Shown piece by piece: positions 58,201 through 64,000 of a DNA stretch of 64,000 nt. The DNA lies in NCBI RefSeq assembly GCF_028583425.1, contig NC_072801.1, positions 64,371,766 through 64,435,765 on the forward strand. The letters are read 5' to 3'. The notes beneath the pieces are model-generated. The model had not been told where the DNA came from. It was given only the letters and a program-made list of their open reading frames with translations, and did no database searches. Numbering within the stretch: position 1 is the stretch's first letter; each line of letters opens with the position of its first letter. The DNA is from Eublepharis macularius. Taxonomy: Eukaryota; Chordata; Lepidosauria; Squamata; Eublepharidae. Made by a program: the position numbers and the translations under genes.

Positions 58201-60254
58201 AAGCAAGAAAGGACCCCGAAGGATTTGCTGTCTTGGGATTCTTCTTACAGGTGGGAAACTTGGTGTCCGAAAGGTGTGTTTGAATGGTTGGAAAATCTGA
58301 ATGATTGTCAAAGGCCATAATATTACATGAGTCCCCCTCCAATGCCATGGTGGGTAATTTGGCTTTTATTCTAAAAAGTGTAGAGCAAGACATCTTGAGA
58401 GATCATTCTAAAGCATAATTCATGCCCTTTTCATTTGCTTTCCCATAGGGAGATAATGGTGCTTCAAAAATTGATGCATGGAAGACTCTGGCCGATCGGC
58501 TGGAATTAATTCCAGAGAAGGGTGAGCCTCCCCCTCCCAACCCCCCAAATGCTCTAGAATATGAGGCAGATTCCTACCAAGTCTTTTAACCATTTCTCCC
58601 ATCTCTGTTACCTTTCTCCAGGGGATTCTGTACTCCTGGCTGGAGAGTTCTCCATGGGAGGGTTACTGAGTAAAGCAGTTGTCAACAACTATTTTCGCTA
58701 CCGTGGCTCCCTCACCACTCCAGACTGCAACGAATCTGTGATCTGGACCGTGTTCCCTGAACCCATCTCGATAACTCACAAAGTGGTGAGTGCTTAACAT
58801 TGACCAAGTCGAGGAGGGGGCAGCTGGAGGGCAGAGGTCATTAAAGTCTCCGAAAGGAAGTTGGGAACCTTGGCCATTTCCACACGGCTCCCAGCTGCTC
58901 GTAACAAGTTGGAAGATCGCCCAAAAACCGCAGAAGATCACGTTTTCTCGCGTGAGATTTGCACAACCTCACGTGACGTCGCACAAATCTCGCACGAGAA
59001 AACGCGATCTTTCGCGTTTTTTGCGCGATCTTCCGGCTTGTTACGAGCAGCGGGGAGCCGTGTGGAAACGGCCCATGTGTGTCAGAACAGGGTGTGATCT
59101 AAAAGCAGAAACTTTTGAGATTTTTGGGAAGAACATTAGATCTGTGAAGACATGGACCACAGGATTGCTGCTGAAAACCAGAAGCCCCTCATCCAGATCC
59201 CAGTTCTTCCCTCTGTTATTAACTCAAGATTACAGCCCAGAGTTCCTTGCCACTGAACAAAGAATTGGAGCGTATCATCTCTGTTCAATTGTTGCCTAGA
59301 CAGTTCAGTGATGTTCTCCATCACCTAGGACTTGACCCAAAACAGTGTAGGTCCTCTTGGAGGGCAGAATCCCCTGAATGTGAGGGTGTATAATATGCTG
59401 TGGTCCAAAGTTTATTTTGGTATGCCGAGCTTATCTCCATAGCTGCAGTTTGATGCACAAACAGGAATTAAGAATTGGGAACGGGGAACCAACTTCAGCC
59501 TCCTGTACCGTTTGAGTGCTTCCCAGAATTCTGGGAGAGAGGAATCAGGGAACTTTGAGGAGTTTTGTACACCCAAGCCTGTCACAAATAATGCCGTTGT
59601 GTTAGTAGAAAAGAGCAAGTGTCCAGTAGCACCTATTAACAACATTTGTGGTAGGGTATGAGCTTTTGTGAGTCACAGGTTACTTCAGATCTGAAGAAGT
59701 GAGCTGTGACTCATGAAAGCTCATACCTTACCACAAATTTTGTTAGTCTTATAGGTGCAACTGGACTCTTGCTCTTTTCTACTACTACAGACAAGCTAAC
59801 ATGGCTACCCATCTTGCTCTACCTCCATGGAATGCCTTTGTGTGGCACTCTGGCCAGCGAGGGCCCCTCCTAGTGGTCAGAAAAGTTTCCCTACTGTTGG
59901 GAAGACTGAAATGAATCCTGGGGTCCTGGTATTACTGCTTTACTTTAGAGATTAGAAGAACACAGTCCTTTAGTTTACACAGGCTTTCTGGGCTTCTGTC
60001 CACAGCCACTTTTCCTTTCCTAATGGTATCTCCCCATCCCTCATTTCTTCCTTGTTTTCCAGGTGAAAAAATTCATTGACTCACTCTATTTTACCACTAA
60101 AGCAGAAGGCAGAAGGATGCAGGACAATTTCCGTCCAGTGCAGCCAATAAAGAAGCAAAAGGTCTTTTACTTCGAGGAATCAAAACACTCTAATGATCTG
60201 ACCTCATCTGGACGTTTTGGCAAGCAGGGGGGCACTGTGGCTAGCAATCACTAA
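46165..60254 (+). CDS. Alpha carbonic anhydrase, CA4/CA15 class, 8 coding exons, complete
   Basis: Catalyses CO2 + H2O to bicarbonate and a proton, outside the cell. Exons: 46165-46237, 46767-46793, 48497-48661, 52735-52880, 58161-58250, 58449-58521, 58622-58785 and 60063-60254. All introns are GT-AG and phases join to 309 codons. A hydrophobic signal peptide covers about residues 1-23. Zinc ligands are H114, H116 and H139 (CA2 H94, H96, H119). Also kept are the proton shuttle H87 (H64), E126, E137 and T223 (T199). Cysteines 27-33 and 44-227 match the two CA4 disulfides, and N146 and N228 are glycosylation sequons. The C-terminus (ESKHSNDLTSSGRFGKQGGT...) is polar with no GPI tail, so the product is probably secreted, unlike CA4 and CA15. 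A second enzyme of this class follows tail to tail. Confidence 0.93.
46767..46793 (+). CDS. Carbonic anhydrase exon 2 (27 bp)
   Basis: A micro-exon between CTCCTTTCCAG and GTAAGC encoding EWCYDKPSC. It carries the first two cysteines, as the small second exon of CA4-type genes does. Phase 1 at both ends. Confidence 0.9.
47397..47562. mobile_element. Palindromic GGCC element, copy P4 (CA intron 2)
   Basis: 166 bp, ends GGCCGTTTTCGCACTACTAA and TTAGTAATGTGAAAACGGCC, with the exact 3-bp duplication TGT. Arms match at about 88% by eye, including the copy-specific TAACCTGCTTCCGTAAC block. Confidence 0.85.
48497..48661 (+). CDS. Carbonic anhydrase exon 3
   Basis: 165 bp encoding GPHTWYSLGQCSGAYQSPIN through NTGHY. 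It includes the QSPINI signature and the proton-shuttle histidine (H87). Acceptor CTTTCCTAG, donor GTAAGA. Confidence 0.93.
49811..50235. mobile_element. hAT-type transposon (TAGGGTTGCCA ends), copy V3 (CA intron 3)
   Basis: Starts TAGGCTTCCCAGTTGCC and ends CTGGCAACCTTA. Flanks GGTCCAGC and AGTCCAGC agree at 7 of 8. It contains AAGTGACGTCATCAT. Confidence 0.75.
50421..50828. mobile_element. hAT-type transposon, copy V2 (CA intron 3)
   Basis: Ends TAGGTGAGTGG and CTGGCAACCCTA, with the exact 8-bp duplication GTAGTTCC. It contains GGAAGTGACGTCATCAC, GC-rich TCCCATGCTC blocks and a G10 run. Confidence 0.85.
51043..51945. mobile_element. Palindromic GGCC element, copy P5, interrupted by Q1
   Basis: Ends GGCCGATTCCACATGGCTTA and CATGTGGAATCGGCC, duplication AAT on both sides. 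Arms pair through GCGCTACGTTGTGGATCATG versus GCGCTACGTTGCGGATCATG and TTCTCGCACGAG. The last 15 bases lie after the Q1 insertion. Confidence 0.85.
51271..51930. mobile_element. Q-type transposon, intact copy Q1
   Basis: 660 bp with ends GGCCGTCGTCACACGGGC and GTCCGTGTGACGACGGCC, duplication CAT on both sides; removing it restores the P5 terminus. Collinear with 19790-22167. No protein is recognised. Confidence 0.85.
52735..52880 (+). CDS. Carbonic anhydrase exon 4
   Basis: 146 bp encoding AEVEMRSGAAIFGKGLPATY through RYDIE, with FHFHWG (zinc ligands H114 and H116) and GSEHAVDG. Acceptor TTTATTGCAG, donor GTAAGT, phase 0. Confidence 0.95.
53313..53771. mobile_element. hAT-type transposon, copy V1 (CA intron 4)
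   Basis: Ends TAGGGTTGCTGG and CTGGCAACCCTA, exact 8-bp duplication ATCCCACC. It contains GGAAGTGACGTCATCACG near 53675. Confidence 0.9.
54118..54262 (-). repeat. SINE 3' fragment
   Basis: CCCTGCCTTTCTCCCCAGTG, CTCACAACAACCCTG and GCCACTACACCACAGTGG are minus-strand tRNA-SINE parts with the central portion missing. Confidence 0.55.
54464..54647. mobile_element. Foldback hAT transposon, copy H4 (one arm reduced)
   Basis: Ends CAGGGCTTTTTTTC and GAAAAAAAGCCCTG. Only one strand of the central palindrome remains. Left flank GTTGTGTG and, after removing element G, right flank AGTGTGTG agree at 6 of 8. Confidence 0.85.
54651..55328. mobile_element. hAT-type transposon G (CAGTGTTCCC ends), contains a PLE tail
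   Basis: Ends CAGTGTTCCCGCTAATG and TAGAGGGAACATTG with the exact 8-bp duplication CCCTGAGT, whose left copy is made partly of the last bases of H4. GCTCACAG blocks recur near both ends. 55072-55190 inside carries a PLE tail (GACTCACAAAAGCTCATC, CTAGTCTTTAAGGTGCCA). Confidence 0.9.
55329..55869. other. CA intron 4, nothing recognised
   Basis: No exon or classified repeat is supported between the hAT G and the LTR-like segment. Confidence 0.35.
55870..56520 (-). repeat. Candidate solitary LTR (fossil)
   Basis: 651 bp with TGTTA...TAACA termini. On the minus strand it contains CTACAATAAACTG, a poly(A)-signal-like motif in the expected middle position. Flanks AACCC and CACCC agree at 4 of 5. 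No coding part is present and no second copy is in the window, so the class is unsure. Confidence 0.4.
56521..57007. other. CA intron 4, AT-rich with TA/TTA microsatellite
   Basis: TATA/TTAT repeats occupy about 56720-56810. No exon is supported. Confidence 0.4.
57038..57525 (-). mobile_element. Penelope-like insertion carrying a hammerhead fold
   Basis: 488 bp inserted into the SINE with a 9-11-bp duplication, a size seen with retroelements of variable target duplication such as PLEs. It encodes no recognisable protein. The family call rests on the hammerhead ribozyme at 57369-57423, since PLEs are known carriers of such motifs. Confidence 0.5.
57369..57423 (-). ncRNA. Hammerhead ribozyme-like fold
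   Basis: On the minus strand, 5' to 3': helix I GCTC (57423-57420), core CTGAGGA (57419-57413), one extra A, helix II GCA-ACTACA-TGC (57411-57400), GAAA (57399-57396), helix III CAAAC (57395-57391), an 11-nt loop, GTTTG (57379-57375), then TT and helix I GAGC (57372-57369). All three helices pair perfectly, although helices I and II are short. Cleavage would fall after the TT at 57373. The extra A after CTGANGA departs from the canonical core but recurs in the other PLE tails here. Activity is unproven. Confidence 0.6.
58161..58250 (+). CDS. Carbonic anhydrase exon 5
   Basis: 90 bp encoding LHIVHTKNNMSSEEARKDPE and GFAVLGFFLQ. It supplies the third zinc ligand H139. Acceptor TTTGTACCAG, donor GTGGGA. 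Confidence 0.95.
58449..58521 (+). CDS. Carbonic anhydrase exon 6
   Basis: 73 bp encoding GDNGASKIDAWKTLADRLEL and IPEK. The donor read as G|GTGAGC keeps phase 1 with the next exon. Confidence 0.9.
58622..58785 (+). CDS. Carbonic anhydrase exon 7
   Basis: 164 bp encoding GDSVLLAGEFSMGGLLSKAV then NYFRYRGSLTTPDCNESVIW. It holds the active-site threonine and the last disulfide cysteine. The donor is GTG|GTGAGT. The paralogue's exon at 63595-63758 has the same length and phase. Confidence 0.95.
58872..59073. mobile_element. Palindromic GGCC element, copy P6 (CA intron 7)
   Basis: 202 bp, ends GGCCATTTCCACACGGCTCC and GGGAGCCGTGTGGAAACGGCC-type. Arms share the copy-specific GCTGCTCGTAACAAG block. 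Flanking 3 bp are CTT and CAT. Confidence 0.85.
59597..59815. mobile_element. Inverted pair of PLE tails (CA intron 7)
   Basis: 59690-59815 (plus) reads ATCTGAAGAAGTGAGCTGTG, ACTCATGAAAGCTC, TTGTTAGTCTTATAGGTGC to ACATGGCTACCC. 59597-59688 is the same tail inverted (GTAGAAAAGAGCAAGTGTCC ... GGTATGAGCTTTTGTGAGTC). The turn is at AGAT near 59690, a different point from the inverted copy at 23369. Confidence 0.7.
60063..60254 (+). CDS. Carbonic anhydrase exon 8 (C-terminus)
   Basis: 192 bp including the stop TAA. It encodes VKKFIDSLYFTTKAEGRRMQ, DNFRPVQPIKKQK and a polar tail ending TVASNH. The acceptor is TTGTTTTCCAG. No hydrophobic GPI signal follows the conserved DNFRPVQ block. Confidence 0.9.
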   Translation: MKKFIDSLYFTTKAEGRRMQDNFRPVQPIKKQKVFYFEESKHSNDLTSSGRFGKQGGTVASNH

Positions 60255-60414
60255 CAGAGTCCCTCTGTCTGGATGATCCAACTTAAAACCAAAGTTCCCT
60301 CCCTCTCTCCCCCTTTCCAATATCAGTACTTTTCATACACTAAACTTCCATCAGCGGATAGTGTCCTTTCATCTTTTTTGGGTGCTAATAACTGGTATGA
60401 TCCAATGTTTAACA

Positions 60415-60420
60415 ATTAAA
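60415..60420 (+). terminator. Candidate poly(A) signal ATTAAA
   Basis: ATTAAA lies about 160 bp after the stop codon of the plus-strand carbonic anhydrase. No clear AATAAA is nearer. Motif only. Confidence 0.35.
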
Positions 60421-60833
60421 GTGCCGTTATCTCTCGGAAGACTTATATTTATTCAATCTGTAATCACATTCATTAGATACAAACTTGTGGTTTTTCCAGC
60501 CCAAGCGCAACCATATTGTGGTACTTTTCAGGAATCAAACTCAGAACAGGGAGGCATTTTGGAAAGCTGCATGCTTGTCGCTCTGCACACAGAAGTGGAG
60601 CAATTCCTGATCTCCACTCCCCGCAATTGAGGAAGACAGCTCCCTTGCTTTTGCTGTGCATGGGCTGAAACTACAAACATGCAAAAAGTTGCTTGCATTT
60701 AATCAAAATGAATTCTTGTTGTCTTTGCATGAAGAGTCGTCATCTTTCCTTCCCAGATTACCTCTTTTTACCATGGAGAAGAGAATGATCTCCTGCCTAG
60801 ACAGCAAATCAGAGGAGAATTCTGGGATAGACT

Positions 60834-61296
60834 CAGGGGCCATTTCCACATGGCTTACCTGTGCCTGTATCGTCCTGGTAGATCACACAAAAAACGCGGA
60901 AGATCGCGTTTTCTCGCACGAGATTTGCGCGATGTCACGCGACGTTGCGCAAATCTCACGTGAGGAAACGCGATCTTCCACGGTTTTTGCACGATCTACC
61001 GGGACATTACAGGCACAGGTAAGCCGTGTGGAAACGGCCAGGGCTTTTTTTCTGGGAAAAGGTGGTGGAACTCAGTGGGTTGCTCTCAGAGAAAATGGTC
61101 ACATGGCTGGTGGCCCCGCCCCCTGACCTTCAGACAGAGGGGAGTTGAGATTGCCCTCCACGCCGCTCAGCGGTGCGGAGGGCAATATAAAATCCCCTCT
61201 GTCTGGAGATCAGGGGGTGGGGCCACCAGCCATGTGACCATTTTCAAGAGGTTCTGGAACTCCATTCCACCATGTTTCTGCGGAAAAAAAGCCCTG
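60834..61296. mobile_element. Foldback hAT transposon, copy H5, interrupted by P7
   Basis: The exact 8-bp duplication GATAGACT flanks CAGG...GAAAAAAAGCCCTG. After the first four bases the element is split by P7 and resumes with AGGGCTTTTTTTCTGGG. The core palindrome is otherwise like H2. Confidence 0.9.
60838..61039. mobile_element. Palindromic GGCC element, copy P7
   Basis: 202 bp with ends GGCCATTTCCACATGGCTTA and TAAGCCGTGTGGAAACGGCC, duplication AGG on both sides. Copy-specific arm block: TGTGCCTGTATCGTCCTGGT versus TGTGCCTGTAATGTCCCGGT. Centre GTCACGCGACGT. Confidence 0.9.
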
Positions 61297-62729
61297 GATA
61301 GACTTACATGACTCTCCCGGATATATGATGCTTCTTGGCTGGAAAAAAGTAGGAGGATGTCCTCTTGTACATAAAAAGTGTGTGAACTATACACAGAGTA
61401 AGATGCATCTTCCCACATAGCCTCCACAGAAAATATTTATTACTATTTGCCTCTGTTCATATGAACACAAACACACATTCACTAAATTCACTAAATAACA
61501 TTAAATGCCACACATATTCATTCTGTACATCACAGCTCATTTCTTGAGAGTCAGTTGTTTTCAAAACAGTTTTCACATTAAAGATCCCCAAATATGGGAA
61601 AGTTACATTACACACCTTCCAGCCCCTGAAAGTTTCCACTTAACATTTTAAAGTTTTTTTCCACCTTTAGGGAGTGGCTTATAGTCAATTCAAGAAATTA
61701 CACTCTTTTGTAATAGAGGATTACAGAAATCCTTCCTGCTATTAAGGAACAACATGTAGCAAGAAAGAATGAAAAAAGAGGCCAGATGAGGTAGTTAAAA
61801 GGGGGGTGTTTGCCCCAGTTTTTCAGTTGAGGGGAAATTTTGAACACAAACGCAAGGTCAGGGATTATACCTCAGAATGCCCCATTGTGGCCTGTGGCAT
61901 GATGGGAAAAGAATAAGGGAGTGTTTCAAGCAGACATGAACACCATGCAACCTTTGATGCTGAAATGGCACCGAAGGTGTGAACTGACTCCATTGTGACG
62001 TTATTGCCTTTGAGGTAACATCTGGGATATATAAAACTTTGATGTGGTGTAAATGCAAGTTTGAATGAGCTGCCCAGGTTGTCATAATTTGATGTCCATG
62101 TATGTGTGAACCAGCTTTAAGATCCACAGCTTTTCTGTCATCCTGCTACAATTAGAGTCAAAAGTATGTTTTTTACATCATTAGTTTGAATTTCTGTGTC
62201 CAAAAACATAAATCTCAAAATCCAAACCAAATCTGTTTTTGTGTGGATTTTAGGTTTTGCTGAGTTAATTATTAACGCAGATTTGTCAACGCTCGCATTA
62301 GGACGACTGGTTTTTTGTGTTCCACCCTGAAAGTTGACTTGGAAACTCAAGCATTAACCTTTTAAATGCTCTTAAATTTCGGGTGTTAAAAACCCGTCTA
62401 TTTCTGAATTTTATGAGAAATCTCTCAGCTCAGCTGTAGCTATAAGTAGCTGAAAGCAGGCTACCTGCCCAGACCTGTGGATAAATACCAAGAAACACTG
62501 CCTCCTATTACTGTCTTCACTGCACTCCTGTTTCTCCCTATAATATAAACCTCCCACCCTTTTAGTGTTGATTGCCAGTGATTTTTGCTACTGGGAAACT
62601 GATGGAGAGGTAGATGGAAGAAGACTGGAGTTTCTGGGGAGGGGGGATAGGAAGAGTTGTGACCTAGTTTTATCCTCTCACGAGATCGTGCCAACTCCTC
62701 CTCCATGTGGTTCCGATTACCCACAGCCT
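61297..62729. other. Spacer between the convergent carbonic anhydrase genes
   Basis: It should contain the 3' UTR of the minus-strand gene. I found no exon of either gene and no clear poly(A) signal on the minus strand. Confidence 0.4.
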
Positions 62730-62942
62730 TTATACAGGGAAGAACCCAAAAGCACTGATACAAAGGAAGAGCAAGATGAACGCTACAGGCTGTGAGGCTC
62801 GGGAAGCAGCTGAACGGTGCGTCAAAAAGGCGGATGTTTCCACCTTTCTATCACTGATCTTCTGTAGGGGGCGGAAGTTGTTCTTTAGGTGAGGCCCCTC
62901 AGAAGAATCTGTAGAACGGAGACTGAATGGGAAAAATGCCAC
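62730..62942 (-). CDS. Second carbonic anhydrase, last exon with GPI-type tail
   Basis: 213 bp including the stop. Acceptor CTTCCCAACAG, phase 0. It encodes VAFFPFSLRSTDSSEGPHLK, NNFRPLQKISDRKV and then ASQPVAFILLFLCISAFGFF with PV at the end. NNFRPLQ aligns with DNFRPVQ of the neighbour and DNVRPLQ of CA4. The hydrophobic end after a small-residue stretch (SAASRAS) is a typical GPI-attachment signal, so this enzyme is probably anchored at the outer membrane face. Confidence 0.85.
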   Translation of the reverse strand: MAFFPFSLRSTDSSEGPHLKNNFRPLQKISDRKVETSAFLTHRSAASRASQPVAFILLFLCISAFGFFPV

Positions 62943-63594
62943 CTGTTGGGAAGAGGGGAGAAGGAAGAGGACAAGTTCTAAGGACTGCATATTTTACGTA
63001 TACGTTTAAAATGCTGTTTTAAATGTTTTAATGCCTTGCTGTTCATCATCTTGGGGACCCTATTTGCATGGAAAGGTGGCACGGAAAGGTTTTTAATAAA
63101 TAAATGGGAGGCAGGACCTGGGGCCACACTGGTCACCCTGTAGCAGGAGATAGGATATCAAACAATACCCATTAAATTAGCAGTAAGGCAAATCAAGGGC
63201 ACAAAAAGCAAAATGGGAGGCTTTAGCATGCAGTTGGAAGGGCCCTTTCCATTGCATCCTTCTTAAGACTTGAAGAAAGTCTCTTGCGCTGTCTCTGATA
63301 GCAGCACCTTCTCAGCTCACCAGGCCAACTCTCCTTTAGACTATTGCAGCATTTTATTGTCCTTGACCTCTAGCCAGTTACCTCTAAAGCCACTACCTGG
63401 CCAGGACAAAACACCCGCCTTCCTTCTGTCCCTTTAACAGGGTTTTGATATGCAGAAGTCAGTAGATGAAGCCAAATTTTATAGTGCACACATGAAGAGA
63501 GAGGAGCCAGCTCAAAAGCTAACGGCTTTCCTCTTTAACCCAGCTAAGCCCTCCCCTCTATATTCCAGCATCTCTCTTCCCATGCTGCACTCAC

Positions 63595-63758
63595 CACTTT
63601 GGATGGCACCAGAATTGGATCAGCAAAGACAGTCCAAATCACAACCTCATCGCAGCCAGGTGTGGTGAGAGATCCACTGTAGCGGAAATAGCGGCCAAGA
63701 TTTGTGGGACCCAGTAAGTCCTGGAGGGAGACAGTGCTGTGCAGGTTCTTGTCTTCAC
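63595..63758 (-). CDS. Second carbonic anhydrase, penultimate exon (partial gene)
   Basis: 164 bp, the same length and phases as exon 7 of the plus-strand gene. It encodes [40 protein letters not shown] and [13 protein letters not shown]. It has the active-site SLTTP and a conserved cysteine. Acceptor CTTTCACACAG, donor GTG|GTGAGT. The gene continues beyond the right edge, so zinc ligands cannot be checked. CA4/CA15 class; CA4 versus CA15 is not decided. Confidence 0.9.
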
Positions 63759-63909
63759 CTGTGTGAAAGATGGATGAGGAGGAAAAGCAATTCATCTCTC
63801 TGTTCCAAATTTAAATCAGCTTCAAACATGTTTGAATGATGATGGCTTCCAACCAAGGGCCCTGAAGGTTTATAGTTCTTCCTAAAATTGCTGGACACTG
63901 AACAGAAAA

Positions 63910-64000
63910 AATGGAACAAAGATCCAGTGGCATTTAAAGACTTAATTTTTTTCTATATATCTGAATAACCTAGCTGTGACTCATGAAAGCTCATATTGAA
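63910..64000. mobile_element. Inverted PLE tails at the window edge
   Basis: CCAGTGGCATTTAAAGACTT is the inverted form of AAGTCTTTAAATGCCACTGG, and the plus strand ends with AGCTGTGACTCATGAAAGCT. It appears to be a third head-to-head pair, cut by the window end. It lies in the intron before exon 7 of the minus-strand carbonic anhydrase. Confidence 0.5.

Noticed and set aside
60361-60630. Hydrophobic frame (FHLFWVLITGMIQCL...) as a possible extra C-terminal exon giving the plus-strand carbonic anhydrase a GPI tail
   Set aside because: No convincing donor in exon 8 or acceptor before this frame was seen, and the exon 8 frame ends in a normal stop. Transcript data could overturn this.

Overview
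The window looks like nuclear DNA of a squamate reptile, most likely a lizard. Protein-coding exons are few, spliced and vertebrate in type. The rest is packed with repeats typical of squamates: Sauria-type tRNA SINEs, a 5S-rRNA-derived SINE, RTE-BovB and CR1/L2-like LINE ends, Penelope-like element (PLE) tails, many short hAT transposons with 8-bp target duplications, and a young chromodomain Ty3/gypsy element. The species is not identified.

Host genes. (1) At 1733-1843 (minus) is the first coding exon of an SLC5 sodium/glucose cotransporter, closest by eye to SLC5A2/SGLT2; the rest lies beyond the left edge. (2) From 46165 to 60254 (plus) is a complete eight-exon alpha carbonic anhydrase of the CA4/CA15 class, 309 residues, with all catalytic residues but no C-terminal GPI tail. 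(3) At 62730-63758 (minus) are the last two exons of a second carbonic anhydrase of the same class that does carry a hydrophobic GPI-type tail; it continues beyond the right edge. The two carbonic anhydrases converge tail to tail. SGLT2 and membrane CA4-type enzymes both act at the kidney proximal tubule in other vertebrates, but a functional link here is only inference.

Layout. 1-2600: SGLT intron 1 (a perfect 53-bp inverted-repeat MITE, a 28S rRNA fragment), exon 1 and upstream DNA with HNF1-like half sites. 3490-10521: chromodomain Ty3/gypsy element on the minus strand with nearly identical LTRs. 11-14 kb: BovB end and a 52-bp minisatellite. 14-23 kb: hAT copies, a CpG-rich stretch, a transposon nested in another transposon with a 590-bp GGAA-type array, and an inverted PLE tail. 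24-46 kb: gene-poor, with SINEs, LINE ends, foldback hATs and a solo LTR. 46-64 kb: the carbonic anhydrase pair, whose introns and spacer hold many more nested insertions.

Most notable non-genic signals: a family of short near-palindromes (ends GGCCGTTTCCACACGG, 3-bp duplications) whose two arms match each other better than they match other copies; a complete-looking hammerhead ribozyme fold in a PLE-like insert at 57369-57423; and clean nested insertions that give a relative order of transposon activity.
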